A stretch of 64,000 nucleotides of DNA from UBA6168 sp041741095 (GCA_041741095.1 JBGSKQ010000126.1:1-64000), one strand, 5' to 3'; counted from the stretch's first letter, positions 7,768 to 17,358 are shown. Made by a program: numbers and translations. Notes: generated by a model from the letters alone, not told the origin.

Positions 7768-9150
7768 TTGCCCCAACAGCCACTCCTTCTCCGTCAAAAC
7801 CTCCTCCTGTTCGATGGCCGATTTCAGGGCGGTTTTTTGCTGTTCATCAAAAGGGTTTAGTTCGGTCAGTTTTTGGGTAAAACGCACGATGTTCTGCCAG
7901 TTGCGGTGGTGGTAGCCCATGCGCTTGTTGCGCCGGATGAACATGCGCATGGTGCGCAGGTGGGCGTCCAACAGTTCCAGTTCCCCCTTTTCAAAATAGA
8001 TTTTCAATTGCAGCACCTTGGCCACCATGTTGTTGATGAGGTCTTTGTAATCGGCCCGTTGCAGGTGGAGCAGTGCATCGTCGAAGCGCTTTCGGGCGTA
8101 GGCTAGGCGGGCGGCATTGAGACTGAATGTGGCATCCCGTTGCACCGGCTCCAGGTAATCTTTGTAATGGCCGACAAACCATTCCGCCCACTCCCATTCC
8201 TCTTCCATGCGCAGGGCGATGCCGGTGATGTTGTTGTAGGCGAAGCGGGAAAGTTGGCCGTTTTCCAGCAGTAGTTCCGTTTTCAGGCCCTGCTTGTAGA
8301 GGTCGAGCGCCTCCCGCAGGTATTGTTGCTGGTTGGCGTTTATTTTTTTGATGCAAAAATTGATGGCTAACAGGTAAAGCGAGGCGATTTCAGGCTGGGG
8401 AAACTTATCGCTGTGCTGGATTAGTTGCTCTTTGAAATTGGAAAACAAGCCCTCCTTTTCCTCGCCGAACAAGGCCAAATAACAATGCCGATAAACCGCA
8501 ATGGCAGGCACATCACGATACTTTGCCGCTTCCGACAGCGTCAATATTTCCTCCAATAAATCAAGCTGATAAGCGGTGTTGAAAACGGCCTGGTGCGCCC
8601 GCAGTAGGCAGGCCTGGCGAAGCTTCATGGCAATCATGGACGTGGTGAGTTGGGTTTCAACGGCTTGCAGGTTGAGGTCTTTCGTGCGGCCCGATTCAAG
8701 CAGGTGGAGGTACTGCTGGTGCGCCGTTTGGTAGTTTTCGAGGTAAAACTCCGGGTGGCGGAGGGGCTGGTTTTCCAATTGCTTGGCCAGTACTTTTTCC
8801 GTTTTTTCAAAATGGCGGGGCAGTTTTCGGCTACGGTAGGCGGAGAGCAGCAAGTGCCCATTGCCAACCATTTCTTTTTGGCTTTCTTTTAAAATAAGGT
8901 ACTGTTCGAGCAGCTTGAGCAAGTAACTGTTCAGCAGGCGAAACTGCTGGTCGTCAAAGGGTTTTTCTGCATATATTTTTTCCCAAACCGCCTTTTTCGA
9001 TGGCGCTTCCTCTGCACTTGCCAGCACGTCGAACAGCGCCCGCACATCATCCCGGTAGTTGAAAAAGGGCGAGGCGAGGAAATTGCGGACCTCCCGTTGC
9101 TCCGTTTTTGAAAAATGAGTGGCAATGTCCCAGAGAAGTGTATTTTGCAT
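7759..9150 (-). CDS. Helical protein of unknown function
   Basis: A 463-residue soluble protein, almost entirely helical, rich in Leu, Gln, Glu and Arg, with no signal peptide or membrane segment. The N-terminus (LLWDIATHFSKTEQREVRNFLASPFFN) resembles a family often found as paralogues in Saprospiraceae-like genomes, but I know no function for it. Repeated helix pairs in the second half suggest a TPR-like or other alpha-solenoid scaffold. It is transcribed away from the large T9SS protein gene, with an AT-rich divergent region between them. Confidence 0.7.
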   Translation of the reverse strand: MQNTLLWDIATHFSKTEQREVRNFLASPFFNYRDDVRALFDVLASAEEAPSKKAVWEKIYAEKPFDDQQFRLLNSYLLKLLEQYLILKESQKEMVGNGHLLLSAYRSRKLPRHFEKTEKVLAKQLENQPLRHPEFYLENYQTAHQQYLHLLESGRTKDLNLQAVETQLTTSMIAMKLRQACLLRAHQAVFNTAYQLDLLEEILTLSEAAKYRDVPAIAVYRHCYLALFGEEKEGLFSNFKEQLIQHSDKFPQPEIASLYLLAINFCIKKINANQQQYLREALDLYKQGLKTELLLENGQLSRFAYNNITGIALRMEEEWEWAEWFVGHYKDYLEPVQRDATFSLNAARLAYARKRFDDALLHLQRADYKDLINNMVAKVLQLKIYFEKGELELLDAHLRTMRMFIRRNKRMGYHHRNWQNIVRFTQKLTELNPFDEQQKTALKSAIEQEEVLTEKEWLLGQLE

Positions 9151-9315
9151 GGGAAAAAGGCTTTATTTAATTTTCTACAATTTTAAATAAAAAAACCAAG
9201 CAAAAAAGCCTTTTTTTAAAATAAAGCCTAATTGTCAATTTCTACAATCGCCAAAAAATGTAGTTGCTGGCCGAAAACTTTCCCCACACTTTTGTAGCAT
9301 CAAAATTTGTCACCT

Positions 9316-12300
9316 ATGAACTCTTTTTACTTCCGCTTTTTCGCTTTCGTTTTTTTGTGTTCCTTGGCTTTGGGAAAAGCTACGGGGCAGTGTACGTCCG
9401 ATGCGGGATCTATGGACTCGTCGCCCATAGTAGAATGTGGAGATGGCCCCGTTACAAGCGTTTTCTTTGGCGACGAGATGCTTGATGCCAATGACGTCCT
9501 CCAATTTGCCCTGCATACCAATGCTGGCAATTCATTGGGCACTGTTATTTCCCTGAATTTCAACCCAACTTTTGGCTTCGACCCCAGCAGTATGAGCTAT
9601 GGCATGTTCTACTACATTTCCGCTATTGTCGGCGACAACGACGGCAACGGCAATGTGGATCAAAGTGACCCCTGCCTGTCAGTGGCTGCGGGTACGCCAG
9701 TGGTTTTCTTAGAGTTGCCAACGGCTGTCCTTTCGGGTGGAGGCACCATTTGTGAAAATGAAGTGGCTGATTTGACCGTCCATTTTACGGGCGAAGGACC
9801 TTGGACGTTTGAATACCAAATAAACGGGGCTGCTCAAGCTGCTTTAACGACTTCATTTAACCCATACACCCTCCCGGTTTCGCAGGGAGGGGTTTATACA
9901 TTGAGCGGTGTATCGGATGCCAATTGCACAGGTTTGGCATCTGGCAGCGCAATAGTAACGGTCGTCGGCTCACCCATTGTATCGAATATTTCCGTGCAAT
10001 GCAGTCCGACCAATACTGATTATACCGTAGAATTTACCATCAATGGCGGCAATCCGGCCACCTACTCCGTCAGCCCTCCCAATGGTACGATCAACGGCAA
10101 CGTTTTCACCAGCGATCCCATCCCGACCGGCAATGGATACTCATTTACCGTGACGGATGACAATGACTGCGATCCGGCGGTAGTCGCCCAAGGAATTGTA
10201 TTATGCGATTGTGAAACTCAAGCGGGGGCAATGGATCCTACACTTATAGAAGTAAATGATTGCAACAACGGCCCAGCCATTGGTATTTATGACAACACAA
10301 CGCAATTGCTGGATGCGGACGACAATCTCGTTTTTGTGCTCCACACCAATCCTGGAATTAATATCAGCAATATCCTGGCGCAAAACAGTGTACCCGAATT
10401 TACTTTTAACTCCGCCACCATGGCCTATGGGACGACCTATTATATTTCAGCGGTAGTGGGCAACGACAATGGGGCTGGCGGTGTGGATTTCAACGATCCA
10501 TGCATGGATGTTTCGCCGGGAACCCCTGTCATATTTAATGCTTCGCCTATCATTGTTTCTATTTTAAATAGTACGGTCTGCCCCGGTGAGCCAATTTCCA
10601 TCTTCCCATGGGTGCAGGGCGGCACAGCTCCTTATATCTATTTGTGGACGGGGCCAGGCGGATGGACTTCTACAGAGCCCAGCCCAGTGTTGCCACAGGT
10701 TGAAGGCAACTATACAGTTGTCGTCACGGATGTAAATGGGTGCAGCTTCACTGCTGAATTTATTCTTGAAATACCGGAACCTGTAGTATGTGATATTCAA
10801 GTGGATGGGGAACTAAGCTGTGCCAATCCAGAGGTTTCAATCATTTTGAACTGCTCAGGCGGGGAGCCGCCTTATTCTTATACCTGGCAGGGCAGCCCAA
10901 ATTTTATTATCACACAACCAGGCACCTACAGTATAACCATTACCGATGGTTCGGGCTGTACTTATTTGGAATCGGTGACGGTCGTAGAAAATCAGGAGGA
11001 ATGCGGCCCCATCAAAGGCATGATAGCAGAGGATATTGATGGTGCCTGCCTGTTCGATGCCGCCGATCAGCCACTGGCCAATTGGATGGTAAAAGCCACG
11101 AACGGCAACGATGAATTTTTTGGGTTTACCAATGCCAATGGCGAATATGAAATATTCGTTTTGCCTGGCACTTATGCTGTAGAAGTTGTCCTGCCGCCCA
11201 ACGGCTACTGGGCCTCCTGCCAGCCTTTCATCAGCGTGACCCTGGACGATGCCGCAGATGTGGACACCGCCAATTTTGCCCTCGAAAAACTGGTGGACTG
11301 CCCACTGCTCGAAGTGGACATCAGCACGCCCTTCCTGCGGCGCTGTTTTGATAATACCTACTATGTAAATTACTGCAACCTCGGCACAACTGTAGCAGCG
11401 GATGCATTTATCGAAATTAGCCTCGATCCGCTTATTTCCGTGACGGGGGCCAGCATCCCTTTCTCAGGCCCGGTGAACGGCGTTTATACTTTTGAAATAG
11501 GCGATGTGCCAGTGGGCGAGTGTGGAGGCTTCTCGGTCTATACCTTCACCTCCTGCGAAGCTATTCTTGGCCAAACCCTTTGCGCAGAAGCCCATATTTA
11601 CCCCGACACCATCTGCACCTCCAACCCCAACTGGTCGGGGGCCAGCATCCAAATCACCTCCGAATGTACCGCCGACAGCATTGTTTTCACTATCCAAAAC
11701 ATCGGTTCGGGCGACATGACCGTGCCTGCCGGTTTCATCGTGGTAGAAGATGGCGTGATGTTGATGAGCGGGCCGCAAAACTTTCAACTTCAAGCTGGAG
11801 AAACGCTCTCCTTTTCTTTTCCTGCCAATGGTTCCACTTGGGCTTTGCTGGCGGATCAGGTGGAGGGCCATCCTGGCAACTCTAGCCCCCTGTTGGCGGT
11901 GGAGGGCTGCGGCACCAATAGTCTCGGCACCTTCAGTACGGGTTTTGCGCTGCAATTCCCCGAAGACGATGCCGACCCCTGCTTATCCATTGATTGCCAA
12001 GTAGTTATCGGTAGCTACGACCCCAACGACAAGAACGGCTACCCAATCGGCTACGGCGACGAGCACCTCATCGAACCTGGGCAGGAGCTGGACTACCACA
12101 TCCGCTTCCAAAACACAGGGACGGACACAGCATTCAAAGTCGTCATCCAGGACGTGATAGCCCCCGAACTCGACCTCGCCACGCTGCGGCCCGGTGCTTC
12201 CAGCCATCCGTACCAGTTAGACATCCACAACGACACCCTGCTCTTTATTTTTGAAAACATCCTGCTGCCCGACAGCAACGTGAATGAGCCTGGCTCGCAT

Positions 12301-12714
12301 GGTTTTGTGAAATTCCGCATTGGGCAAAAAGCAGGGCTGGCGCTCGGTACTACCATTGAAAACAAGGCGGCCATCTACTTCGACTTCAACGACCCGGTCA
12401 TCACGAATACGACCATTCACAAGCTGGGCGAGCGTTTTATGGTCAATGCTACCCGTGAACCTTTTTTGCCCAAAATAGACTGGGCAGTATTCCCCAATCC
12501 ATTTTCAGATGAAACTACGTTTTTGGTACACGGCGCTGATTTTCAAACACTTGAAATAGAAATGTACGACTTGACGGGGCGTTTTATACAAAAACAAAAA
12601 GTGCAAAACGGCCAAGCCAACATCAAAAGGGGCAGCCTGTCGCCGGGCTTGTATTTTTATAAAATCAACGTGAACGGCGTGACGGCGGGGCAAGGGAAAT
12701 TGGCGGTGGAGTAG
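9316..12714 (+). CDS. Secreted multidomain protein with T9SS type A sorting domain
   Basis: About 1132 residues. A signal peptide (residues 1-23, ending ATGQC) is followed by two similar modules (QCTSDAGSMDSSPI... and ETQAGAMDPTLIEV..., each ending in a DPC-x(4)-GTPVxF motif), SprB/PKD-like beta-sandwich repeats with GGxPPYxYxW, a prealbumin-like carboxypeptidase-regulatory or Cna-B-like domain near residue 570, then the DUF7619-type region with SYDPNDKNG and YFDFNDPVITNT. It ends in a C-terminal type A sorting domain (VFPNPFSDETTF... LSPGLYFYKI). Type A domains direct cargo through the type IX system and are cleaved. The ATG at 9316 is preferred over a TTG at 9307. A cell-surface or extracellular adhesive role is inferred. 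Confidence 0.88.
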   Translation: MNSFYFRFFAFVFLCSLALGKATGQCTSDAGSMDSSPIVECGDGPVTSVFFGDEMLDANDVLQFALHTNAGNSLGTVISLNFNPTFGFDPSSMSYGMFYYISAIVGDNDGNGNVDQSDPCLSVAAGTPVVFLELPTAVLSGGGTICENEVADLTVHFTGEGPWTFEYQINGAAQAALTTSFNPYTLPVSQGGVYTLSGVSDANCTGLASGSAIVTVVGSPIVSNISVQCSPTNTDYTVEFTINGGNPATYSVSPPNGTINGNVFTSDPIPTGNGYSFTVTDDNDCDPAVVAQGIVLCDCETQAGAMDPTLIEVNDCNNGPAIGIYDNTTQLLDADDNLVFVLHTNPGINISNILAQNSVPEFTFNSATMAYGTTYYISAVVGNDNGAGGVDFNDPCMDVSPGTPVIFNASPIIVSILNSTVCPGEPISIFPWVQGGTAPYIYLWTGPGGWTSTEPSPVLPQVEGNYTVVVTDVNGCSFTAEFILEIPEPVVCDIQVDGELSCANPEVSIILNCSGGEPPYSYTWQGSPNFIITQPGTYSITITDGSGCTYLESVTVVENQEECGPIKGMIAEDIDGACLFDAADQPLANWMVKATNGNDEFFGFTNANGEYEIFVLPGTYAVEVVLPPNGYWASCQPFISVTLDDAADVDTANFALEKLVDCPLLEVDISTPFLRRCFDNTYYVNYCNLGTTVAADAFIEISLDPLISVTGASIPFSGPVNGVYTFEIGDVPVGECGGFSVYTFTSCEAILGQTLCAEAHIYPDTICTSNPNWSGASIQITSECTADSIVFTIQNIGSGDMTVPAGFIVVEDGVMLMSGPQNFQLQAGETLSFSFPANGSTWALLADQVEGHPGNSSPLLAVEGCGTNSLGTFSTGFALQFPEDDADPCLSIDCQVVIGSYDPNDKNGYPIGYGDEHLIEPGQELDYHIRFQNTGTDTAFKVVIQDVIAPELDLATLRPGASSHPYQLDIHNDTLLFIFENILLPDSNVNEPGSHGFVKFRIGQKAGLALGTTIENKAAIYFDFNDPVITNTTIHKLGERFMVNATREPFLPKIDWAVFPNPFSDETTFLVHGADFQTLEIEMYDLTGRFIQKQKVQNGQANIKRGSLSPGLYFYKINVNGVTAGQGKLAVE

Positions 12715-12785
12715 TGGAAGGGTTTTAACATGAAACCTGTAGCTATTTTATTGAATTCCAATAACTTATGGCCCTCTTTTTCCGT

Positions 12786-12895
12786 GATTGGAACGCGGAT
12801 TAGGCGGATCAGGCGGATTACCACAGAATGCTCTGCAATTTCAGCTTTTAGCATCTGTGCAAATCCGCCCAATCCGTTTAATCCGCGTTCCAATC
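12786..12895. repeat. Long imperfect hairpin repeat (GGAACGCGGATTAGGCGGAT)
   Basis: The left arm at 12786-12819 and right arm at 12862-12895 are largely complementary; both contain GGATTAGGCGGAT-like runs on opposite strands, and an inner CACAGAATGCT/AGCATCTGTG pair extends the stem. Elements built from CGCGGAT-TGGCGGAT are, to my knowledge, common in Bacteroidota intergenic DNA. Only one copy is seen here. Confidence 0.7.
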
Positions 12896-12916
12896 CTGCT
12901 ACGTTTTTTAAAGCAG

Positions 12917-12960
12917 ACGGCCATTTCGGGAACACAGCCTGGAATGGCCGTTTTTATTTT
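12917..12960 (+). terminator. Rho-independent terminator
   Basis: ACGGCCATT (12917-12925) pairs with AATGGCCGT (12943-12951), followed by TTTTTATTTT. It lies about 200 bases after the T9SS protein gene, beyond the long hairpin repeat. Confidence 0.65.
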
Positions 12961-13009
12961 AGCAGGAATTGGGAATTTGCCAATCTTTACCCTTTAAAAC
13001 CAAATTGAA

Positions 13010-13696
13010 ATGGTAGCATTGAAAAAATCATTAAAATTCATCGGCCTTACCCTACTGGGCCTGATTGCCTTCGTCGGAATTTACCTGCTTGCCGCCCTCA
13101 TCTTGTCGAGGATTGCCGTGCCAGCCGAAAAAGGTGCCAGCGACGACATGACTATCTACATCCTCACCAACGGCGTGCATACCGATTTGGTGATGCCCAT
13201 TAAAACCGACCTCGTGGATTGGAGCCAGGATGTCCGCTTCGAACATACCATTGCCCAAGATACCAGCGCCCGTTTCATCGCCTTCGGCTGGGGCGACAAG
13301 GGTTTTTACCTGGAAACACCCACTTGGGCAGACCTGACTTTTTCGACGGCATTCAAGGCGGCATTCAGCTTGAGCACGGCGGCCATCCACGCCACCTATT
13401 ACAAGGAAATGAAAGTAGGCGAGGATTGCAGGAAAATTGACATCAGCCGGGAGCAATATGCCCGTTTGGCCAAATATATCAGCGGCAGTTTTATAACGGG
13501 TGAAAATGGCCGCCCCATCCACATCGTGACCGATGCCAACTATGGCGACTATGATGCTTTTTACGAGGCAACCGGCAGCTACAACCTCTTCCACACCTGC
13601 AACACTTGGGCAAACAACGGCCTGAAAAGTTGTGGCCAAACAGCCTGCCTTTGGACGGCGTTTGATACGGGGATTTTTTATCATTATCAGAAGTAA
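13010..13696 (+). CDS. TIGR02117 / DUF2459 family protein
   Basis: A 228-residue protein with an N-terminal membrane anchor (about residues 9-35) and the conserved features of this family: ILTNGVHTDLVMP, FGWGDKGFYLETPTW and the C-terminal FHTCNTWANNGLKSCG with adjacent cysteine and histidine residues. The family is sometimes annotated as urease-associated, but there is no urease gene here and the activity is unknown. Conserved Cys and His residues suggest a thiol hydrolase fold; that is inference. It stands alone between the T9SS protein and a beta-helix lipoprotein. Confidence 0.83.
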   Translation: MVALKKSLKFIGLTLLGLIAFVGIYLLAALILSRIAVPAEKGASDDMTIYILTNGVHTDLVMPIKTDLVDWSQDVRFEHTIAQDTSARFIAFGWGDKGFYLETPTWADLTFSTAFKAAFSLSTAAIHATYYKEMKVGEDCRKIDISREQYARLAKYISGSFITGENGRPIHIVTDANYGDYDAFYEATGSYNLFHTCNTWANNGLKSCGQTACLWTAFDTGIFYHYQK

Positions 13697-13720
13697 GAGG
13701 CGAGGTGTGAGAAGTGAGGG
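13692..13720. repeat. Degenerate heptad array, unit GTGAGAA
   Basis: Immediately after the stop codon, units of 7 bases (GTAAGAG, GCGAGGT, GTGAGAA, GTGAGGG) can be read in tandem. The same unit type recurs at 23228-23248. Confidence 0.5.
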
Positions 13721-13775
13721 CGCACACCTATTCCAACCTGACTTGCCAAAGACAAACCCTATCCTTCTTTTCCCC

Positions 13776-13783
13776 TATTTTTG
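13776..13783 (+). promoter_or_regulatory. -7 element TATTTTTG
   Basis: This matches TAnnTTTG and lies 77 bases upstream of the beta-helix lipoprotein gene. No -33 TTG was found at 19 bases. Confidence 0.35.
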
Positions 13784-13825
13784 CCCGCCAAAAAATTGAA
13801 AGCAGATTAAATCCGTTCTGCCAAG

Positions 13826-13857
13826 GTTCATCATTCATCGTTCATAGTTCATCGTTT
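13826..13857. repeat. Heptad array, unit GTTCATC
   Basis: About four and a half tandem 7-base units (GTTCATC, ATTCATC, GTTCATA, GTTCATC) end two bases before the ATG of the next gene, so the array occupies the ribosome-binding region. Confidence 0.75.
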
Positions 13858-13859
13858 TA

Positions 13860-15368
13860 ATGAAATACCTCGTCCTCCTCATACCCTTCGCCCTCGCCCT
13901 GCTCGCCTCCTGTAGCAAGGAAGAAAAATTCACCACCAGCGGCGGCGACAAGCTCGAATTTTCGACGGACACGCTCCGCTTCGACACCGTTTTCACGGAG
14001 CTTGGCTCGGCCACCCGTTTTTTCAGGGTGTATAACCGCCACAAGGAGAGCATCAAAATTTCAAAAATACAACTGATGGGCAACGCCCAGTCCAAGTTCA
14101 ACCTCAACGTGGACGGCATACCTGGCGACTCGCATGAGGACGTGGTCGTTTACCCAAACGACAGTATTTATGTCTTCGCAGAGGTGACCATCAATCCCGA
14201 CGACCCGCTTTCGGCCAGCCCTTTTTTCGTCTATGATTCTGTCATGTTTGAAACAAATGGCAACAAGCAATACGTGACGCTGGAAGCCTGGGGACAAAAC
14301 GCCAACTACATCCCCGACCGCTGGTCGAAGGACAGCATCGTGCTGTATTCCTGCGGGGGAGGCGAGGTGGTTTGGGACGACCCGAAGCCTTATGTCATCT
14401 ACGGCATCGTGGCTTTTGACGATTGTACCCTCACCATTCCGGCGGGGGCGAGGGTGTATGTACACGGCGGCCTTTCCCGTACCATTGATCCGAGCAACAG
14501 CGAGACGATTATTTACAACTCTGGCAGGTTGTTTTTTTTGGAAAATGGCCGGCTGGAAGTGCTCGGCACCAAGGAAGATTCAGTGGTGATACAGGGCGAC
14601 CGCCTGGAGCAGGATTATGTTGACGCCGACGGCCAGTGGACCGGCATCATTTTCGGGGCGGGCAGCAGCGGCCACCGCATGGAATATGCGAGCATCAAAA
14701 ATTCCCTCTTTGGCATTTATGTGGATTCGGCGGCGGAGCTGTCCATGAAGAACTGCCAGATTTTCAATACTTCCGGCGCAGGACTCTTTGCCGTCCACTC
14801 GGAAGTGACGGCGGAGAACTGCCTGTTTTACAACAACGGCAGCCATTCGGTGCAACTGGTTTATGGCGGTAATTACGATTTCACCTATTGCACCCTCGCC
14901 AACTACGGCACGGACGCCGCCGCCCTGAGCATGGGCAACGGCATCTGCGACGATCCTTTTTGTGAAACGGCCCCGCCACGCATCAATGCCCTCACTGCCA
15001 ATTTCCTCAACTGCATCATTTTTGGCTCAAAACGGGACGAGGTTTCAATATCCGATTTCACAGGCCAGCAGGGGCAGGATCGCTCGGTGCTGGGCTACAA
15101 TTTTTCGCACTGCATCGTGCGTATTGATGAACTGACGGATGCCACGCTGGGCTATCCCGACTTTTTTACCTGGTGCGATCCCTGCATCAACGCCAATTCC
15201 ACGGACGCCCTTTTTGCCAATACCAACGAGGATGATTATCACCTCGACACGCTTTCCATCGCCGAGGGCAAAGCCATACCATTACTGGATATTACCATTG
15301 ATTTGGAGAACAATATGCGGGATGCGGCTGCACCGGATATTGGCTGTTTTGAGTATCAATATGAGTAA
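13860..15368 (+). CDS. Outer-membrane-type lipoprotein with right-handed beta-helix
   Basis: A 502-residue protein with a lipoprotein signal (MKYLVLLIPFALALLASC, cysteine 18). An N-terminal beta-sandwich (about 25-150, including FDTVFTELGSATRFFRVYN) is followed by a parallel beta-helix from about residue 200 with the typical rungs MEYASIKNSLFGIYV, MKNCQIFNTSGAGLFA and AENCLFYNNGSHSVQL, and a C-terminal ending DIGCFEYQ. The DIGCFEY ending is common to Bacteroidota beta-helix proteins. A polysaccharide-binding or structural surface role is likely, but no lyase catalytic residues can be assigned. The start lies directly behind a heptad array. Confidence 0.82.
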   Translation: MKYLVLLIPFALALLASCSKEEKFTTSGGDKLEFSTDTLRFDTVFTELGSATRFFRVYNRHKESIKISKIQLMGNAQSKFNLNVDGIPGDSHEDVVVYPNDSIYVFAEVTINPDDPLSASPFFVYDSVMFETNGNKQYVTLEAWGQNANYIPDRWSKDSIVLYSCGGGEVVWDDPKPYVIYGIVAFDDCTLTIPAGARVYVHGGLSRTIDPSNSETIIYNSGRLFFLENGRLEVLGTKEDSVVIQGDRLEQDYVDADGQWTGIIFGAGSSGHRMEYASIKNSLFGIYVDSAAELSMKNCQIFNTSGAGLFAVHSEVTAENCLFYNNGSHSVQLVYGGNYDFTYCTLANYGTDAAALSMGNGICDDPFCETAPPRINALTANFLNCIIFGSKRDEVSISDFTGQQGQDRSVLGYNFSHCIVRIDELTDATLGYPDFFTWCDPCINANSTDALFANTNEDDYHLDTLSIAEGKAIPLLDITIDLENNMRDAAAPDIGCFEYQYE

Positions 15369-15386
15369 CTGATCCTCACGCCACTG

Positions 15387-15429
15387 CGCGACGACGCCAC
15401 GCTTCGATACAAAGCGTGGCGTCGTCGCG
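15387..15429. terminator. 18-bp hairpin between convergent genes
   Basis: CGCGACGACGCCACGCTT (15387-15404) and its perfect complement (15412-15429) enclose a 7-base loop. It lies between the stop codons of two convergent genes, which suits a bidirectional transcription barrier, although no T-tract follows. Confidence 0.6.
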
Positions 15430-15440
15430 TGAGATAGCCT

Positions 15441-16958
15441 CTAAATCTCCACAGGCTTGTACCCGCCTTTTGATCGGAAATAAAGGATCAGTCCAATGTA
15501 GCACAGCATCATTAAGATAGGGAACATGGCCACGGTGGCCAGCGCACTCTTCTTTGCCCCGCCCTGAATTTCGTGGATGGGCGTCTTATCGGTTTCGGGC
15601 GCTGATTCTACTTTGTTGTGGTCAAGGCTGACATATTCACCGAACACTCCAACTTTTGTTTGGGTGACGTAAGCAGTATGCAATTGGGTGCCATGTGATT
15701 GGTCATAAACCGTAATTTCTTTGCCAACTTGTGTATCCTGTATATAGCCCAAAAATGGTCCGCCCACGATGCCTGCTGCCAACATGCCCACACCCGCCAC
15801 GGCGTTCAGTGTCAGCGCACCGCCCCGGGGAAATTGCTCGGCCACCACGCCAAGGGTCGTCGGCCAAAAGAAGGTTTTGCCCACGCCGTACAGCGTAGCT
15901 GCCAAGAGGATGGCTGCGCCCGTTGCTTGTGACAAAAAGAACAATCCCGCTGCTGCAATGGCCGCACAAACGGCCAGCAATCCCAGTGGCGACAAGCGGT
16001 GGACGATGGGGCCTGCGGAAAAACGCAACACCATCATTATCAAAGAAGTATAGACCAATACCCAACCTCCGGCGATGCCGATATTTTGCATTTCACCTGC
16101 CATCAGATCGGAAATCCAGCTATCCACGCCCAACTCTGTAATGGCGAGGGGAATCATGATGAGCAGCATGATGATAAACAAGGGCCTGCCCAACGACTTG
16201 GTGACATAGCCAAATGCGGCAGTAGCCAAAACGATGATGCCCCAGGTAAGGCCAGAAGGGAAAATGAAAATCCGCCCGATTTCCTGGAAAACCATGGCAC
16301 TGATGATCAATGCGCCCAATATGCCAACTTCCCTGAGCATTTCCTGATAAGATACGCCAGCCGTCACCCTTTCATTGATAGGGAAATTGCGCCCCCAAAG
16401 CATGAAGGCATACACCACCGTCGGGATGAAGATGAGGCCAACCTTTACCTGCCATGATACGCTGTCGCCCATCAGCAACAACAAAATACCGCCCAGCACC
16501 ATGCCGCCCGGCCAACCAGCGTGGAGTTTATTGAGCCATTTTGTTTTGTCCTTTCGGAAAATGGTGGCCACCACGGGGTTGATATAAGCCTCCACCGTAC
16601 CATTGCCGAGGGCAACGATGAAGGTGCCGATATAGAGCCACCAATAGTTTTTGGCAAAAATGGTGATAATGGCGCTGGCTATGTGGCAAATCAGCCCGAA
16701 TATCATGGCGTTTTTGTAGCCGATGCGGTCAATGACGAGGCTGAACAGCACAATGCTGATGGCGAAGGGCCACAGGCCCACGCCGAGCAGTTCCCCTTTT
16801 TGGGTTTCCGTTAAATTGAAGTCGTTGGCCCAGTCGCCGATGATGAGCGCCCGGATGATGAAGCCAAAGGAAGTGGCGATGAGTGCGATGAAGCAGCCCC
16901 AGAAGAGTTTCATGTCGGGTGCTTCGTCACGTGTTGTGTTTGAGTTGGAAATTGCCAT
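15441..16958 (-). CDS. MFS transporter
   Basis: A 505-residue major facilitator protein with about 12 hydrophobic helices and a longer loop before the last helix (about residues 425-475: YVSLDHNKVESAPETDKTP). The cytoplasmic loop between helices 2 and 3 carries DRIGYKNAM, a variant of the DRxGRR motif. It is longer than a typical 400-residue MFS carrier because of this loop and an extended C-terminal half. The substrate is not predictable. It is monocistronic and convergent with the beta-helix lipoprotein gene. Confidence 0.82.
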   Translation of the reverse strand: MAISNSNTTRDEAPDMKLFWGCFIALIATSFGFIIRALIIGDWANDFNLTETQKGELLGVGLWPFAISIVLFSLVIDRIGYKNAMIFGLICHIASAIITIFAKNYWWLYIGTFIVALGNGTVEAYINPVVATIFRKDKTKWLNKLHAGWPGGMVLGGILLLLMGDSVSWQVKVGLIFIPTVVYAFMLWGRNFPINERVTAGVSYQEMLREVGILGALIISAMVFQEIGRIFIFPSGLTWGIIVLATAAFGYVTKSLGRPLFIIMLLIMIPLAITELGVDSWISDLMAGEMQNIGIAGGWVLVYTSLIMMVLRFSAGPIVHRLSPLGLLAVCAAIAAAGLFFLSQATGAAILLAATLYGVGKTFFWPTTLGVVAEQFPRGGALTLNAVAGVGMLAAGIVGGPFLGYIQDTQVGKEITVYDQSHGTQLHTAYVTQTKVGVFGEYVSLDHNKVESAPETDKTPIHEIQGGAKKSALATVAMFPILMMLCYIGLILYFRSKGGYKPVEI

Positions 16959-17240
16959 TTAGTTGTTGATTTTCGTTTGTAAAAAATGAGATGCGGAATG
17001 TAAGGAGAATTTGAATTTTGGCGTGAAGAACGATGAAATATTGGTAAAAAAATGAACACCAGATGACCTATCGCATAGATTTTTTCAAGCAAACACATTC
17101 CAAAAGAAGCCTTTCCACAGGGTTTAACAATTGAATTTCTACCTTTGGATTTTACATTTTAGACTCATCAAAAACTAAGACTCATGAGTTTTTTGAGCGT
17201 AAAAGAAATTAATATATAGGCGAAATGGTACTTCACTTTT
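16959..17240. other. Divergent intergenic region without a gene
   Basis: No coding frame is apparent between the MFS gene and the repeat at 17241. A plus-strand TACCTTTG at 17140-17147 fits the -7 consensus and could drive the T9SS gene at 17359 across the repeat, but the distance (over 200 bases) makes this uncertain. Confidence 0.4.
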
Positions 17241-17310
17241 CCCCTCCTCGCCGCCTTCGGCGGCTTGTCGGGGGAGGGTACTTTTGGGGGCGTTCCGCCC
17301 CCAAGCCCCC
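17241..17310 (+). repeat. Interspersed repeat family B, copy 1
   Basis: About 70 bases with three internal palindromes: CGCCGCCTTCGGCGGC, the CCCCTCC-GGGGAGG pair, and GGGGGCGTTCCGCCCCC. A copy in the opposite orientation occurs at 42180-42248 with the same order of parts and only scattered differences. It lies about 50 bases before a T9SS protein gene. Confidence 0.8.
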
Positions 17311-17358
17311 TATTTTCACGCTAAAACTCCATGAGCTATAACTGAAACCCTCATTGCA

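Noticed and set aside
13860..15368. Polysaccharide lyase assignment for the beta-helix lipoprotein
   Set aside because: The fold is clear, but no catalytic residues of a lyase family could be identified.
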